The translations under genes and the position numbers were made by a program. Source: an uncultured Lachnospiraceae bacterium (lineage in GTDB: Bacteria; Bacillota; Clostridia; Lachnospirales; Lachnospiraceae). From it: 64,000 nucleotides of DNA. Positions within the stretch are counted from its first letter, which is position 1. Every line of letters begins with the position of its first letter. The notes beneath the pieces are model-generated. The model did not search any database, had not been told where the DNA came from, and was given only the letters and a program-made list of their open reading frames with translations. The DNA lies in contig CAJTPF010000016.1 in NCBI GenBank assembly GCA_910578175.1, positions 3,336 through 67,335 of the forward strand, read 5' to 3'. Shown here piece by piece: positions 53,126-61,104 of the stretch.

Positions 53126-53458
53126 TCAGTCCTCTTCATCCGCCTGTTTCATGCCGCACAGATCCAATAAATTCCTCATCTTCTCATTTACCATCCGTTT
53201 CACCTGATACCGTTCAATGAGTTCGATGATGATCCTGCTTTCAGCCGAAAGACTGTCCGGCTCCATTTTCTTCAGATAGTCCTGAAAACGCTGTTTTATC
53301 ATTTCCGGTTCCGTTAGATCCGTACTATCAAATTCCAGTCCTGCCTCTTGCATCACGATTCCGATTCCCGCCGCCATTTCCACGTTTCCAATGAAATGAT
53401 TGGGCGGCGTGGTTGAGGCTTTCTTCCTGACAGCATCATATATGATTAAATAAGTCAT
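53126..53458 (-). CDS. Conserved hypothetical protein, 110 residues
   Basis: A 110-residue soluble protein (MTYLIIYDAVRKKASTTPPN ... LLDLCGMKQADEED). A short strand region is followed by helices (EPEMIKQRFQDYLKKMEPD, IIIELIERYQVKRMVNEKMR), and it is acidic at both ends. GGAG-like sequence (AGTGGAGAAGG) precedes the start. I recognise no domain. It is a single gene, convergent with citrate synthase and divergent from dpsA. Confidence 0.6.
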   Translation of the reverse strand: MTYLIIYDAVRKKASTTPPNHFIGNVEMAAGIGIVMQEAGLEFDSTDLTEPEMIKQRFQDYLKKMEPDSLSAESRIIIELIERYQVKRMVNEKMRNLLDLCGMKQADEED

Positions 53459-53520
53459 GATCCTTCTCCACTCTTATCCGATTTTCTTCATTATATTCGA
53501 AATTAATAATTTGTTCAAGC

Positions 53521-53547
53521 ACCAACTCTTTTCCCATTCATATATTA
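53521..53547 (+). promoter_or_regulatory. SigK-like promoter of dpsAB
   Basis: AC at 53521-53522 and CATATATTA at 53539-53547 fit the mother-cell pattern AC-N16/17-CATAnnnTA of SigK, 35 bases upstream of dpsA. spoVF of Bacillus is SigK-controlled, so the match is biologically sensible. SigE recognises similar -10 sequences and cannot be excluded. Confidence 0.55.
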
Positions 53548-53581
53548 TTATGGTAAATGATTTAGTTCTGATGGGAGTGAA

Positions 53582-54421
53582 GTGATCTTGAAAGATAAGA
53601 TGAACCTTCGTTACTGTATAATCGGCGGTGACTTAAGACAGCGGTACCTTGCTGCAGAATTTGAAAATAACGGCTATCATATCAATACATTCGGAGTCTG
53701 CGGAATTCCGGACGATTCCTCATTGAAAGAACGAATCGACCATTCCGATATCCTTATACTTCCTATTCCATTTTCAAAGGATAGACGAACTGTTTTTTCA
53801 AATACAGGCGATATAAATATCAGCGAACTGCTTTCCCTGTTAAACTCCCATCATATCCTTTACGGCGGCTGTTTTTATGAAGCATTCCGGAATAAATGCC
53901 AGGAAAAAGGCGTGGCTTTTATTGATTTTATGGATGATGATACCTTTGAACTTAACAACTCGATCGCCACTGCCGAAGGCGCCATTGCGGAAGCCATAGC
54001 CCACAGCGATATCAATATCCATGCCAGCCGCTGTCTCGTGCTTGGATATGGAAAATGCGGTTCTGCCATTTCAGACCGGCTGAAAAGCCTGAATGCCAGA
54101 GTGACTGTCTGTGCCAGAAAAAAATCACAGCAGCTGCTTGCTTATGAATCGGGACATTTCTATATGAATTTCCATCAGCTCTCAAAAAACGTGAGTGATT
54201 ATGATTTTATTTTTAATACGATCCCTTCTCTGGTACTGACAGAAAATATATTGAATAATGTCCACAAAGATACCACCATTATCGATATCGCTTCCAAACC
54301 TGGCGGAACTGATTTTGACGCTTGTAAATCCCTTGGCATCAACGCCCGTCTCTGCCTTGGTCTTCCGGGAAAATATTCTCCGAAAACCTCGGCGAAAATC
54401 ATATATAATTCTATTGTATAG
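53582..54421 (+). CDS. dpsA: Dipicolinate synthase subunit A
   Basis: A 279-residue mother-cell enzyme making dipicolinic acid from dihydrodipicolinate together with subunit B. The N-terminal nucleotide-binding part starts CIIGGDLRQRYLAAEF, as in SpoVFA, and a second dinucleotide fold contains CLVLGYGKCGSAISDRLKS. The C-terminal IIDIASKPGGTDFDACKSLG and ARLCLGLPGKYSPKTSAKI are characteristic. The start is GTG at 53582 (GGGAG upstream); a TTG at 53588 is possible. The product's ligand is the cargo of the SpoVA channel encoded at 27668-30509. Confidence 0.95.
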   Translation: MILKDKMNLRYCIIGGDLRQRYLAAEFENNGYHINTFGVCGIPDDSSLKERIDHSDILILPIPFSKDRRTVFSNTGDINISELLSLLNSHHILYGGCFYEAFRNKCQEKGVAFIDFMDDDTFELNNSIATAEGAIAEAIAHSDINIHASRCLVLGYGKCGSAISDRLKSLNARVTVCARKKSQQLLAYESGHFYMNFHQLSKNVSDYDFIFNTIPSLVLTENILNNVHKDTTIIDIASKPGGTDFDACKSLGINARLCLGLPGKYSPKTSAKIIYNSIV

Positions 54422-54444
54422 CCTTATGGCGGAAAAGAGGATGT

Positions 54445-55032
54445 ATGAATTTATCTGGTAAAACAATCGGTTTTGCAATTACCGGTTCCTTTTGTACTTT
54501 CGCTAAAATAAAAGGTGAACTTATGCATTTGATGGAAGAAGACGTAAACGTCATTCCTATTTTTTCATTTAATGCCTATTCCTTAGATACCCGGTTCGGG
54601 AAAGCCGACGAATTTGTAAATGCCATCGAAAGCATTACAAAAAATAAAGCAATTCACACCATTGCAGAAGCTGAAAAGTTTGGTCCTAAAAAAATACTGG
54701 ACATTTTATTGATCGCACCATGTACCGGCAACACCATGGGAAAACTTGTAAATGGTATAACCGATACCCCGGTATTAATGGCGGCAAAAGGTCATTTAAG
54801 AAACCAGCTTCCCGTGGTGATCTCCCTTTCTACCAACGATGCATTGGGAATGAATTTTAAAAATATCGGCTCCTTAATGAATATAAAAAACCTGTATTTC
54901 GTTCCGTTCGGACAGGACGACTGTAAACTAAAACCAAATTCACTGATCGCCCATACCGACCTGATCGTTCCTGCATTGGAATCGGCACTGGACGGAAAGC
55001 AGATCCAGCCGATCGTCCGCTCGCCGTTCTGA
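54445..55032 (+). CDS. dpsB: Dipicolinate synthase subunit B
   Basis: A 195-residue flavoprotein-like subunit of dipicolinate synthase (SpoVFB). The nucleotide-binding start is GKTIGFAITGSFCTFAKIK, and the conserved LLIAPCTGNTMGKLVNGITD and VVISLSTNDALGMNFKNIG segments follow. It lies 23 bases after dpsA and ends before a strong terminator, so the two form a bicistronic unit. Confidence 0.96.
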   Translation: MNLSGKTIGFAITGSFCTFAKIKGELMHLMEEDVNVIPIFSFNAYSLDTRFGKADEFVNAIESITKNKAIHTIAEAEKFGPKKILDILLIAPCTGNTMGKLVNGITDTPVLMAAKGHLRNQLPVVISLSTNDALGMNFKNIGSLMNIKNLYFVPFGQDDCKLKPNSLIAHTDLIVPALESALDGKQIQPIVRSPF

Positions 55033-55053
55033 AAAATCCTTTAAAACAGATTC

Positions 55054-55091
55054 AGGTGATTGCAGACCGATGTTCCGCAATCACCTGTTTT
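55054..55091 (+). terminator. Terminator of dpsAB
   Basis: AGGTGATTGC (55054-55063) pairs perfectly with GCAATCACCT (55077-55086), followed by GTTTTT. A standard intrinsic terminator. Confidence 0.9.
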
Positions 55092-55103
55092 TCACATTCT
55101 TTA

Positions 55104-56951
55104 TTAAATGCTTAATCTGTATTTTTTCATCCAGTAATTGATCTGCAGCAGATATGCCAGCATCTGAGGTCCTGCCATCAGCTGTCCGTACCACGGACGT
55201 CCGTAATCTTTCTTCTGATGAATGAATTCATAAACTTTCTTTTTATCCACCAGCTGCAGTACCGGTGAAGACGGATCTTCGATCACTTCTGTCAATGCAT
55301 CCGCCAGCTTCTTCTCATATGCCGGGTCGTAGGTCTTTGGATACGGACTTTTCTTTCTGTATAATACTTCATTTGGCAGCAATCCTTCCGCCGCTTCCCG
55401 AAGCAGGCTCTTTTCCACCTGATTCCTGCACTTCATGCTCCAGGGTACATTATACATATAATTAATGATCCGGATATCCGCAAAAGGCACCCTGGCTTCC
55501 AGACCGGAATACATACTGGTTCTGTCCATCCGGTCCAGCAGCGTCTGCATAAACCACTTCATATTCAGGTAAGAAATCTCCCTGCGCCTTGCTTCATGGG
55601 CATCCTCTCCCGGAAGCTTCGGCGTTTCCCTTATGGTATTTTCATAGGCTTCATGGATATACCGTTCCATCTGAAGCTCTGCAATGATCTCGTCTTTTAA
55701 CACTGCCTGCCTTGCGGTGATATCCATAGACCACGGAAATGTTCTGGCCTTAAAACATTCCTCTTTGTGAAACCACGGATATCCTCCGAAAATTTCGTCG
55801 GCACATTCTCCGGTGAGCACTACCTTATAAAACGGTTTTACCCTGCCGCAGAAGTAAAGCATGGAAGAATCCACATCCGCCATGGTGGGCATATCCCGCA
55901 CATCCACGGAATAAAACAGATTTTCAAACAAATCATCGTTATTACATTCCAGATACCGGTGTTCCGACTGAATGTAATCCGCCATGATATCCACAAACGG
56001 CCGGTCCTGGGACGGCTGGAACGCATTGGCAACGAAATATTTATTATTATCCACAAAATCAAAGGAAAACGTACCTAATTTTTTGCCCTGTTTCTTCAGT
56101 TCCGCCGCACATACTGCCGAAACAATACTGCTGTCCACGCCTCCGGATAGAAATGTGGCAATGGGTACGTCGGAAACCATCTGCCGCTTTATGGCATCTG
56201 TCACAAGAAATCTGGTATGCTCCACGGTCTTTTCATAATTCTCTTCGTGCTCATAAGCCGTTATCGCCCAGTAACGCTGTTCCCGTATACCTTCATATCC
56301 ATAGCGGAGAAAATATCCCGGCCTGACTTCATGAAGATTCTTAAAAACGCCTTTTCCATAAGTTTTTGCCGGTCCCAGGCTTAGTACCTCATTCAGTCCC
56401 TCCGTATCAATATCCGGCTGGATATACGGAAATGCAAATATACCCTTGGGTTCCGAAGCAAATACCAGAATTTCATCATAAACCGAATAATACAATGGTT
56501 TTACTCCCACCTGGTCTCTGGCAATCAGACATTCTCCCTTTTTTTCGTCCACAATACAGAATGCAAAAATCCCGTTTAGTTTATTCAGAATTTCGATTCC
56601 ATACTCAATATATCCCATCAGTATGACTTCCGTATCCGAGGCCGTCTGGAATTTTCTGCCCTTCCGTTCCAGCTCCTTTCTTAATTCCGCAGTATTATAC
56701 AGTTCTCCGTTATATACAATACAATATCTGTTATCATTACAAACGGTACACATAGGCTGGTTCCCGTTTTCCAGATCTATGATCGCCAGTCTCGTATGTG
56801 CAAGTCCATAATTTTTAGCAAGCAGACTGCCGTTTTCATCCGGTCCCCGATGATACAGAGCCGTGCACATATCGTTAAGAATTTTTTCATTTTCCGGCTG
56901 ATTCATTCTGAAATCCATAAACGGATTGAAAAATCCCGCAAAACCGCACAT
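55104..56951 (-). CDS. asnB: Asparagine synthase (glutamine-hydrolysing)
   Basis: A 615-residue enzyme making asparagine from aspartate, glutamine and ATP. After Met removal Cys2 (MCGFAGFFNP) is the glutaminase nucleophile, with the usual YHRGPDENG and YNGELYNTAELR around it. The synthetase domain has the PP-loop FLSGGVDSSIVSA and the GLEARVPFADIRIINY segment. Length is in the normal AsnB range. It is transcribed alone, convergent with dpsAB. A T-box was looked for upstream and not seen. Confidence 0.95.
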   Translation of the reverse strand: MCGFAGFFNPFMDFRMNQPENEKILNDMCTALYHRGPDENGSLLAKNYGLAHTRLAIIDLENGNQPMCTVCNDNRYCIVYNGELYNTAELRKELERKGRKFQTASDTEVILMGYIEYGIEILNKLNGIFAFCIVDEKKGECLIARDQVGVKPLYYSVYDEILVFASEPKGIFAFPYIQPDIDTEGLNEVLSLGPAKTYGKGVFKNLHEVRPGYFLRYGYEGIREQRYWAITAYEHEENYEKTVEHTRFLVTDAIKRQMVSDVPIATFLSGGVDSSIVSAVCAAELKKQGKKLGTFSFDFVDNNKYFVANAFQPSQDRPFVDIMADYIQSEHRYLECNNDDLFENLFYSVDVRDMPTMADVDSSMLYFCGRVKPFYKVVLTGECADEIFGGYPWFHKEECFKARTFPWSMDITARQAVLKDEIIAELQMERYIHEAYENTIRETPKLPGEDAHEARRREISYLNMKWFMQTLLDRMDRTSMYSGLEARVPFADIRIINYMYNVPWSMKCRNQVEKSLLREAAEGLLPNEVLYRKKSPYPKTYDPAYEKKLADALTEVIEDPSSPVLQLVDKKKVYEFIHQKKDYGRPWYGQLMAGPQMLAYLLQINYWMKKYRLSI

Positions 56952-57017
56952 ATAAAATCTCCCTTTTTTATAACCTTTCTATTATATTATTCCCCGTTTT
57001 TTCAAATATTCCAATAT

Positions 57018-57668
57018 TTATTTTCTCATCAGCTTAGCAATATTTTTCTTGTCAACGATAACGATCAGAGAATAATCATCGGTCAGCGGTATATCCGGGT
57101 CCAGATTTAAAACGATTTCCCCGCCCTTTCTGGCGCAGACTACGTTCAGGTTTTGTTTCTGACGGAGATTTAACTGACGCAGGGTTTTCCCGATCCATTC
57201 CTCTTTTACTGCGGTCTCTATCATCCGCACCTTATCCGACAGCTCGATAAATTCTGAAAAATTACCGGCAAGCAAAAGCCTGGCTACCCGCATTCCCGAT
57301 TCCTTCTCTGGCACGATCACTTTATCCGCACCTATCTTTTTCAGTACGGTAGCATGGATCTGATCCGCCGACTTTGCCAGTATGAACGGCACTCCCGCCT
57401 CTTTTGCCACAATGGTGGCCATAACACTGGCATCCAGATTGCTGGTAATGGCAACGATGACTCCGTCCATATTTGACAATCCCAGGGATTCCATGGTTTC
57501 CACATCGCAGACATCCGCCTTCATGGCACAGGTGACATAGGAAGCCACCTCGTGTACTTTTTCCTCATCCTTATCCACGGCCAGCACTTCCGCTCCCGCC
57601 TGGGCCAGTTCTATGGCAACGCTTTCTCCGAATTTTCCCAGCCCTAAAATCGCATATGATTTCTTCAT
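57018..57668 (-). CDS. ktrA: Potassium uptake regulatory subunit (KtrA/TrkA type)
   Basis: A 216-residue cytoplasmic regulatory protein. The RCK-N Rossmann domain has AILGLGKFGESVAIELAQ and the acidic strand end VLAVDKDEEKV, binding ATP/ADP or NAD. The RCK-C domain follows from about 135 (VRMIETAVKEEWIGKTLRQ). In Firmicutes the RCK-C domain of such proteins often binds c-di-AMP. It follows the channel gene after 65 bases and should form the Ktr complex with it. Confidence 0.93.
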   Translation of the reverse strand: MKKSYAILGLGKFGESVAIELAQAGAEVLAVDKDEEKVHEVASYVTCAMKADVCDVETMESLGLSNMDGVIVAITSNLDASVMATIVAKEAGVPFILAKSADQIHATVLKKIGADKVIVPEKESGMRVARLLLAGNFSEFIELSDKVRMIETAVKEEWIGKTLRQLNLRQKQNLNVVCARKGGEIVLNLDPDIPLTDDYSLIVIVDKKNIAKLMRK

Positions 57669-57733
57669 AAATATTTTTCCTCTTTCTAATGCCCAAACGG
57701 CATTTTTTATGCAAATATTAAAAACGAATCCGG

Positions 57734-59113
57734 TTAACCCACAGTTATATCCGCGCTCGGGTATTCCGCCAGGCCATATTTATTTTTCTTAAATCCAAAT
57801 ATAATGGCCATGGAAATCGGACCCACACGTCCCAAATACATACAGATCATGATAATGATTTTTCCTGCGGAATTCATGGCCGCAGTATAATCTCTGGTCA
57901 GTCCTGCGGTACCGATGGCGCTGAACGTTTCAAACATTACATCGGTCAATGCTCCGCCGCAAAATGTGGAAAGCATTATGGTCGCCGACATTGCCACCAG
58001 AAAACTGATCAGAATCACTGCCAGCGCTTTTCGCATGGTGCGGTTATGAAGCCTTCTGCGAAAGGCGGTACCATGCTCGCTTCCCTTGACTGCAGACATG
58101 GCGGCAATGATCACCAGGGCAAACGTGGAAGTTTTCACACCTCCGGCCGTGCCCACCGGCGAGCCTCCGATAAACATTAAGATCATACAGACCAGAGCAG
58201 AAGAATCCCGCATCGCTTTTTGTGAAAACGTCAGAAAACCTGCGGTCCTGGCAGTAACCGATTCAAAAGCGGACGCCATGATCTTATCCCCGAAGGCCAG
58301 TCCGCCAATAGTCTCCGGATTATTATATTCCAGAATGAATATCAACAGGGTACCGATTCCGATCAGACACAGGGTTGTGGTCAGAACGATCTTGGTATGC
58401 AGGGAAAGCCGGTTAAAAAATGCCCGGGAAGGTACTTCTTTCTTTTTTACCTTTCCCGCCATATGCAGGATATCCCACCATACGATAAAACCAATCCCTC
58501 CCAGTATGATCAGCGCCATGGTTATTAAATTAACGGATACGTTGGTGACATAAGGCGCCAGACTGTTGGGGCCGATGATATCGATTCCTGCATTGCAGAA
58601 GGCAGAGACCGAATTAAATACAGAGATCCAGATTCCCTCCTTCCAGCCGAACTCCGGTATGAACGTAAACATATACAAAACTGCACCGATACTTTCCACG
58701 ATCAGCGTGCCGAAGATAACTTTTTTTGTAAACTTTACCAGTCCTGTCAGCGTATTCAAATTATATGCATCCTGCATCAAAAGTCTGTCCCGCAGCGTAA
58801 CCTTTCTTCCCAGTATCAGCATAAATGATGTGGTAAACGTTACGATTCCCAGCCCTCCGCACTGAATCAGCATTAAAATGACTGCCTGTCCGAACCGGCT
58901 CCACTGTTCATATGTATTCGCCACAACAAGACCTGTAACGCACACGGATGTGGTGGAGGTAAACATGGCATCGATCAGCGGTACGCTTTGTCCGTCGGCC
59001 GAAGACACCGGCAGTGATAATAATAGCCCTCCGATAATGATAGCGGTCAGAAATCCCAGTACGATGATCTGTGTTGTGGATAACGCCCACTTACGTTCCC
59101 TTTGTTTCTTCAT
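57734..59113 (-). CDS. ktrB: Potassium uptake channel subunit (KtrB/TrkH type)
   Basis: A 459-residue membrane protein with four MPM repeats. Selectivity-filter-type stretches are TSTTVCVTGLVVAN, FNSVSAFCNAGIDI, FESVTARTAGFLTF and FETFSAIGTAGLTRDY, each with the conserved Gly. Length favours KtrB over the longer TrkH. A promoter lies 51-78 bases upstream. It works with the adjacent RCK subunit in K+ uptake and turgor control. Confidence 0.95.
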   Translation of the reverse strand: MKKQRERKWALSTTQIIVLGFLTAIIIGGLLLSLPVSSADGQSVPLIDAMFTSTTSVCVTGLVVANTYEQWSRFGQAVILMLIQCGGLGIVTFTTSFMLILGRKVTLRDRLLMQDAYNLNTLTGLVKFTKKVIFGTLIVESIGAVLYMFTFIPEFGWKEGIWISVFNSVSAFCNAGIDIIGPNSLAPYVTNVSVNLITMALIILGGIGFIVWWDILHMAGKVKKKEVPSRAFFNRLSLHTKIVLTTTLCLIGIGTLLIFILEYNNPETIGGLAFGDKIMASAFESVTARTAGFLTFSQKAMRDSSALVCMILMFIGGSPVGTAGGVKTSTFALVIIAAMSAVKGSEHGTAFRRRLHNRTMRKALAVILISFLVAMSATIMLSTFCGGALTDVMFETFSAIGTAGLTRDYTAAMNSAGKIIIMICMYLGRVGPISMAIIFGFKKNKYGLAEYPSADITVG

Positions 59114-59163
59114 ATATTGCCTCTCTCAAGTTTTTCTTTTTTATTATATGAATATAGTATATT

Positions 59164-59191
59164 ATTATAGCCCAATTCTTCGGAAATGCAA
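59164..59191 (-). promoter_or_regulatory. Promoter of ktrB-ktrA
   Basis: TTGCAT (59186-59191) and TATAAT (59164-59169) with 16 bases between, on the minus strand. No c-di-AMP riboswitch is apparent in the short leader. Confidence 0.6.
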
Positions 59192-59221
59192 TGTAAATTA
59201 CCGAAAAGCCCAAGAAAAAAC

Positions 59222-59250
59222 TTGACGTCAAAATATCTTTATGATAATAT
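59222..59250 (+). promoter_or_regulatory. tRNA-Leu promoter
   Basis: TTGACG (59222-59227) and TAATAT (59245-59250) with a 17-base spacer, ending 21 bases before the mature tRNA start. Confidence 0.75.
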
Positions 59251-59271
59251 TATCGAGTCAGTATTTACCAG

Positions 59272-59351
59272 GCGGATGTGGCGGAACTGGCAGACGCACT
59301 AGACTTAGGATCTAGCGGGAGACCATGCAGGTTCGATTCCTGTCATCCGCA
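59272..59351 (+). tRNA. tRNA-Leu (UAG)
   Basis: The acceptor stem GCGGATG pairs with CATCCGC. The anticodon loop CTTAGGA between CTAGA and TCTAG gives anticodon TAG. The T loop GGTTCGATTCC is standard and a variable arm (GGGAGACCAT region) indicates a class II tRNA. CCA is not encoded. Confidence 0.97.
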
Positions 59352-59361
59352 TTGTAACGAT

Positions 59362-59391
59362 ACCATCGCATTTTTGCGGTGGTTTTTATTT
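59362..59391 (+). terminator. Terminator of tRNA-Leu
   Basis: ACCATCGCA pairs with TGCGGTGGT (one G-U pair) around a TTTT loop, followed by TTTTTATTTTATT. Confidence 0.85.
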
Positions 59392-59539
59392 TATTCCGAT
59401 ATATGACGGCAACCTTGTTATTCCGTTTGATAAGTATGAAATCTCTCCCGGATATATGGGTACACCGGAATTCGTAATCGATAAAAAGATCATAAAGGAT
59501 ACTCTAAAAGATGAGTTTAAGGCGATTCTGAATCAGTAA
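59390..59539 (+). pseudogene. 3' fragment of a DUF3298 (RsiV-type) gene
   Basis: The plus strand reads FIPIYDGNLVIPFDKYEISP then GYMGTPEFVIDKK and ends ...KAILNQ-TAA at 59537-59539. The DGNLVIPFDKYEI...PGYMG pattern is the end of the DUF3298 domain in RsiV-like anti-sigma and lipoprotein families. Nothing upstream continues the gene: the frame runs directly into the tRNA-Leu terminator. So only the last 45 or so codons remain, joined to the tRNA locus by a deletion or insertion event. Confidence 0.75.
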
Positions 59540-59559
59540 GCCGCATCTTCTTTTCCCAG

Positions 59560-59593
59560 AACCGGTACACACTGTCAGGATGTACCGGTTTTT
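59560..59593. terminator. Terminator after the DUF3298 fragment
   Basis: AACCGGTACA (59560-59569) pairs perfectly with TGTACCGGTT (59581-59590), followed by TTT. It probably ended the lost gene and may also insulate the convergent PAP2 gene. Confidence 0.8.
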
Positions 59594-59632
59594 CCTGTCC
59601 CGGATGTCAGGCGGTAATATCATTTAACGTCA

Positions 59633-60157
59633 TCAGATTATATAAAATCCTATAATACCCACGATCAGTGAAAAGAAAAAACCGCCCAGAATATCCCTTA
59701 CATAATGCACCCCCGCTGCCGGACGCAGAATTCCCACCAGTACGCTGACCAGCATCAGCAGGCTTCCCAGCAGACGGCTCATATAAAATCCTGCCATGGC
59801 TATGATCACCACAGAAACCATATGGCGGCTGGGAAAAGACTCCCCCTGTTTGGATTTATATACCAGCGGCCGGATATCGTATACTTCATAAGGCCGTTTC
59901 TCATTGATCAGTTTCCGGAATATGGTAACCGTCAGAAATGCAAATGCCGGCACCGCAATGATCCGGAAGCATTGTTCTCTGTTTAGATTAAATATGCCAT
60001 ATATTATCATAACGGCATATGTTCCCATCACCAATAAAGGCAGCGTTTTATATAAGATCATAAACAACTTATATCTGTAAGGCTCCTTTTGAATCCAGCC
60101 CCTCAGTTTATCATACCGGTCCCGATACATCAGCTTCAACTTCTTTCTTTTTATCAT
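59633..60157 (-). CDS. PAP2-family membrane phosphatase
   Basis: A 174-residue membrane protein with about four or five hydrophobic segments. The phosphatase motifs are present: KLINEKRPYEVYD (motif 1, K...RP), SFPSRHMVS (motif 2) and RPAAGVHYVRDILGG (motif 3 with catalytic His and Asp; the usual SR is replaced by LR). Substrates in this family include undecaprenyl diphosphate and phosphatidylglycerol phosphate; this one is not determined. Transcribed alone, ending near the DUF3298 fragment. Confidence 0.88.
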   Translation of the reverse strand: MIKRKKLKLMYRDRYDKLRGWIQKEPYRYKLFMILYKTLPLLVMGTYAVMIIYGIFNLNREQCFRIIAVPAFAFLTVTIFRKLINEKRPYEVYDIRPLVYKSKQGESFPSRHMVSVVIIAMAGFYMSRLLGSLLMLVSVLVGILRPAAGVHYVRDILGGFFFSLIVGIIGFYII

Positions 60158-60184
60158 TTAATGCAGATTATACCATATCCATAC

Positions 60185-60223
60185 AAAAAAAACACCGGAA
60201 ATCTTATGACAATTTCCGGCGTT
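60185..60223 (-). terminator. trhA terminator
   Basis: On the minus strand CGCCGGAAAT and ATTTCCGGTG form a stem followed by a run of eight T, directly after the trhA stop. Confidence 0.85.
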
Positions 60224-60245
60224 TTGGTCAATCTCTGTTTTTCAT

Positions 60246-60935
60246 CTATATTACATATAAGTAAATGGAAAAGAAGTGCAGTATGCTTCCTGCCAGGACA
60301 AAGAAATGCCAGATGGAATGCATATATCTTACCCTGCTTCCGATTCCGTATACAACCGCCCCAAGCGTATATGCAATGCCGCCCGCCACCAAAAGTTGTA
60401 TTCCGGCTCTGGGAACAGCTGCGCACAGAGGTTTAAATGCAAATACGATAACCCATCCCATGGCCAGATAACATACCATGGATACGGTCTTAAACCGCTC
60501 CATGTCAACGGCATTTAATATGATTCCAATAACCGCGGCTCCCCAGACAACCGCAAACAACGGCCATCCTACCGTACTCCTTAACGCCACCATTGTAAAC
60601 GGAGTATAGGTTCCGGCAATCAATAAAAATATGGTACAATGATCAAAGATCCGCAGCACCCGCTTGGCATTGTTCGGTTTCAGTCCATGATAAATACATG
60701 ACATACTGTATAAAACGATCAGCGAAATCCCAAAAAACCAGCTGCTGACATTGCCCCATATATCGCCTTGCACATATGTTTTAACCAGACAGAGGCATAA
60801 CGCCGCGATCCCAAGTCCGGCTCCTATTCCGTGGGAAACGGCGCTGACCAGCTCTTCTCCCAATGTATATTTCGGTATTGATATTCTCTGTAATTTTCCA
60901 ACCTTGTTTTCATGCAGTCCGTATGAATAATCCAT
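60246..60935 (-). CDS. trhA: Hemolysin III / PAQR-type membrane protein
   Basis: A 229-residue protein with seven membrane segments. Conserved PAQR residues are visible: LVSAVSHGIGAGLG (His in TM1 region), YSMSCIYHGLKPN (Ser and His) and the C-terminal SIWHFFVLAGSILHFFS (His residues) that together form the metal site. The start MDYSYGLHENKVG is preferred to 60995 because GGAGG lies seven bases upstream. The family is thought to be a membrane hydrolase or lipid-related factor; in bacteria TrhA affects membrane energetics. It has a dedicated promoter within a long inverted repeat. Confidence 0.9.
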   Translation of the reverse strand: MDYSYGLHENKVGKLQRISIPKYTLGEELVSAVSHGIGAGLGIAALCLCLVKTYVQGDIWGNVSSWFFGISLIVLYSMSCIYHGLKPNNAKRVLRIFDHCTIFLLIAGTYTPFTMVALRSTVGWPLFAVVWGAAVIGIILNAVDMERFKTVSMVCYLAMGWVIVFAFKPLCAAVPRAGIQLLVAGGIAYTLGAVVYGIGSRVRYMHSIWHFFVLAGSILHFFSIYLYVI

Positions 60936-61027
60936 GCAGATTCCTCCTTTTACAAAACATAACTCTGCTTTTACGTTACCAGGATACAGTATCAATATGC
61001 ATTATATTCACATTTTCATTATATATT

Positions 61028-61089
61028 AATCAAAGTTATATAATGTAGTTTTGATAACTACATTATATAACTTTGATTTTATTTGTCAA
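61028..61089 (-). promoter_or_regulatory. trhA promoter embedded in a 23-bp perfect inverted repeat
   Basis: TTGACA (61084-61089) and TATAAT (61062-61067) on the minus strand are separated by 16 bases. The -10 lies within a perfect inverted repeat with 23-bp arms (61028-61050 and 61056-61078) and a 5-base centre. There is no following T-run suited to termination of pepD alone. A dimeric or tetrameric repressor bound here would block the promoter. Confidence 0.75.
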
Positions 61090-61104
61090 GGTTTTTATGA
61101 CTTT

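Noticed and set aside
56952..57017. T-box upstream of asnB
   Set aside because: Only 66 bases separate asnB from the next gene and no T-box sequence (GGTGG type) or terminator pair is present.
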